A stretch of DNA of 64,000 bases from Mimachlamys varia. Taxonomy: Eukaryota > Mollusca > Bivalvia > Pectinida > Pectinidae. The translations under genes were made by a program, and so were the position numbers. Under the pieces are notes generated by a model, which saw only the letters and a list, made by a program, of their open reading frames with translations, was not told where the DNA came from and made no database searches. The stretch spans positions 56,562,322 through 56,626,321 of the forward strand of contig OX392528.1 of assembly GCA_947623455.1 (NCBI GenBank), written 5' to 3'. This document shows positions 62,665 to 64,000 of this stretch, piece by piece. Each line of letters starts with the position of its first letter. Within the stretch, counting starts at the first letter, position 1.

Positions 62665-64000
62665 GTAAGGATCACAAGTGGATAGGCTTATATTGACGAG
62701 ATAGACTCCGAAGGTAAGAATCACAAGTGGACAGGCTTATATTGACGAGATAGACTCCGAAGGTAAGGATCACAAGTGGACAGGCTTATATTGACGAGAT
62801 AGACTCCGAAGGTAAGAGTCACAAGTGGACAGGCTTATATTGACGAGATAGACTCCGAAGGTAAGGATCACAAGTGGACAGGTTTATATTGACGAGATAG
62901 ACTCCGAAGGTAAGGATCAAAAGTGGACAGGCTTATATTGACGAGATAGACTCCGAAGGTAAGGATCACAAGTGGACAGGCTTATATTGACGAGATAGAC
63001 TCCGAAGGTAAGAGTCACAAGTGGACAGGCTTATATTGACGAGAAAGACTCCGAAAGTAAGAACCACATGTGGACAGGCTTATATTGACGAGATAGACTC
63101 CGAAGGTAAGAGTCACAAGTGGACAGGCTTATATTGACGAGATAGACTCCGAAGGTAAGAATCACAAGTGGACAGGCTTATATTGACGAGATAGACTCCG
63201 AAGGTAAGGATCACAAGTGGACAGGCTTATATTGACGAGATAGACTCCGAAGGTAAGAATCACAAGTGGACAGGCTTATATTGACGAGATAGACTCCGAA
63301 GGTAAGGATCACAAGTGGACAGGCTTATATTGACGAGATAGACTCCGAAGGTAAGAGTCACAAGTGGACAGGCTTATATTGACGAGATAGACTCCGAAGG
63401 TGAGGATCACAAGTGGACAGGCTTATATTGACGAGATAGACTCCGAAGGTGAGGATCAAAAGTGGACAGGCTTATATTGACGAGATAGACTCCGAAGGTA
63501 AGGATCACAAGTGGATAGGCTTATATTGACGAGATAGACTCCGAAGGTAAGAGTCACAAGTGGACAGGCTTATATTGACGAGAAAGACTCCGAAAGTAAG
63601 AACCACATGTGGACAGGCTTATATTGACGAGATAGACTCCGAAGGTAAGAGTCACAAGTGGACAGGCTTATATTGACGAGATAGACTCCGAAGGTAAGAA
63701 TCACAAGTGGACAGGCTTATTTATATTGACGAGATAGACTCCGAAGGTAAGGATCACAAGTTGACAGGCTTATATTGACGAGATAGACTCCGAAGGTAAT
63801 AGTCACAAGTGGACAGGCTTATATTGACGAGATAGACTCCGAAGGTAAGAGTCACAAGTGGACAGGCTTATATTGACGAGATAGACTCCGAAGGTAAGGA
63901 TCACAAGTGGACAGGCTTATATTGACGAGAAAGACTCCGAAGGTAAGGATCACAAGTGGACAGGCTTATATTGACGAGATAGACTCCGAAGGTAAGGATC
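62643..64000 (+). repeat. 49-bp minisatellite made of the exon 3 3' end plus its splice donor
   Basis: Copies of GACGAGATAGACTCCGAAG start at 62646 and recur every 49 bp up to 63675. A 4-bp insertion shifts the next copy to 63728, and copies continue every 49 bp to 63973. That is 27 full units and one cut by the window edge. Each unit holds about 22 nt of coding exon 3 and 27 nt of intron, including the donor. Donor variants are GTAAGG, GTAAGA, GTGAGG and once GTAATA; GT is never lost. Units 4-12 repeat their variant order in units 15-23, which points to an 11-unit (about 539 bp) higher-order duplication; both blocks include the odd unit with GAAAGACTCC and CACATG. Confidence 0.97.

Overview
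The window looks like nuclear DNA of an animal, most likely a bivalve or related mollusc. It is AT-rich, has spliced genes with GT..AG introns, and is crowded with tRNA-derived SINEs, fragments of retroelements and DNA transposons, hammerhead ribozyme motifs and long minisatellites. There are no bacterial operons, rRNA genes or CRISPR arrays. The phylum is inferred from repeat types, not from a diagnostic gene.

One protein-coding gene can be supported. It is a calmodulin-like EF-hand gene on the + strand, read here as exon 1 (14235-14294), exon 2 (54918-54948) and exon 3 (62521-62664). The phases match across both introns. The protein has an N-terminus about 20 residues longer than calmodulin and an atypical first calcium loop with Lys at position 12. 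If exon 1 belongs to it, the first intron is about 40.6 kb. The rest of the gene lies beyond the right edge. A possible second promoter and first exon (55805-55826) also fits exon 3 in phase.

The rest is mobile and repetitive DNA. Region by region: 1-6.3 kb, mostly featureless, with one reverse transcriptase (RT) relic; 6.3-7.4 kb, a 1.1-kb terminal-inverted-repeat (TIR) element; 8.2 kb, a hammerhead ribozyme motif; 11.5-12.6 kb, RT and LINE relics; 16.9-25.2 kb, a diverged repeat pair, two SINEs, an RT relic and a C-rich minisatellite; 26.6-32.3 kb, a 39-bp and a 37-bp minisatellite with several palindromes between them; 34.4-39.4 kb, a GIY-YIG relic and an RT relic split by a 4.26-kb TIR element that itself holds a LINE; 39.9-40.4 kb, a gutted Tc1-like transposase; 40.9-54.1 kb, more 3' fragments of the same RT family; 56.3-59.2 kb, 48-bp and 31-bp tandem repeats and a second hammerhead; 62.6-64.0 kb, a 49-bp minisatellite built from the 3' end of exon 3 and its splice donor.

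The most unusual features are that exon-intron-junction minisatellite, the two type-I hammerhead motifs, and the nested transposon history of the giant intron. All protein-family calls come from motif recognition by eye; no searches were run.
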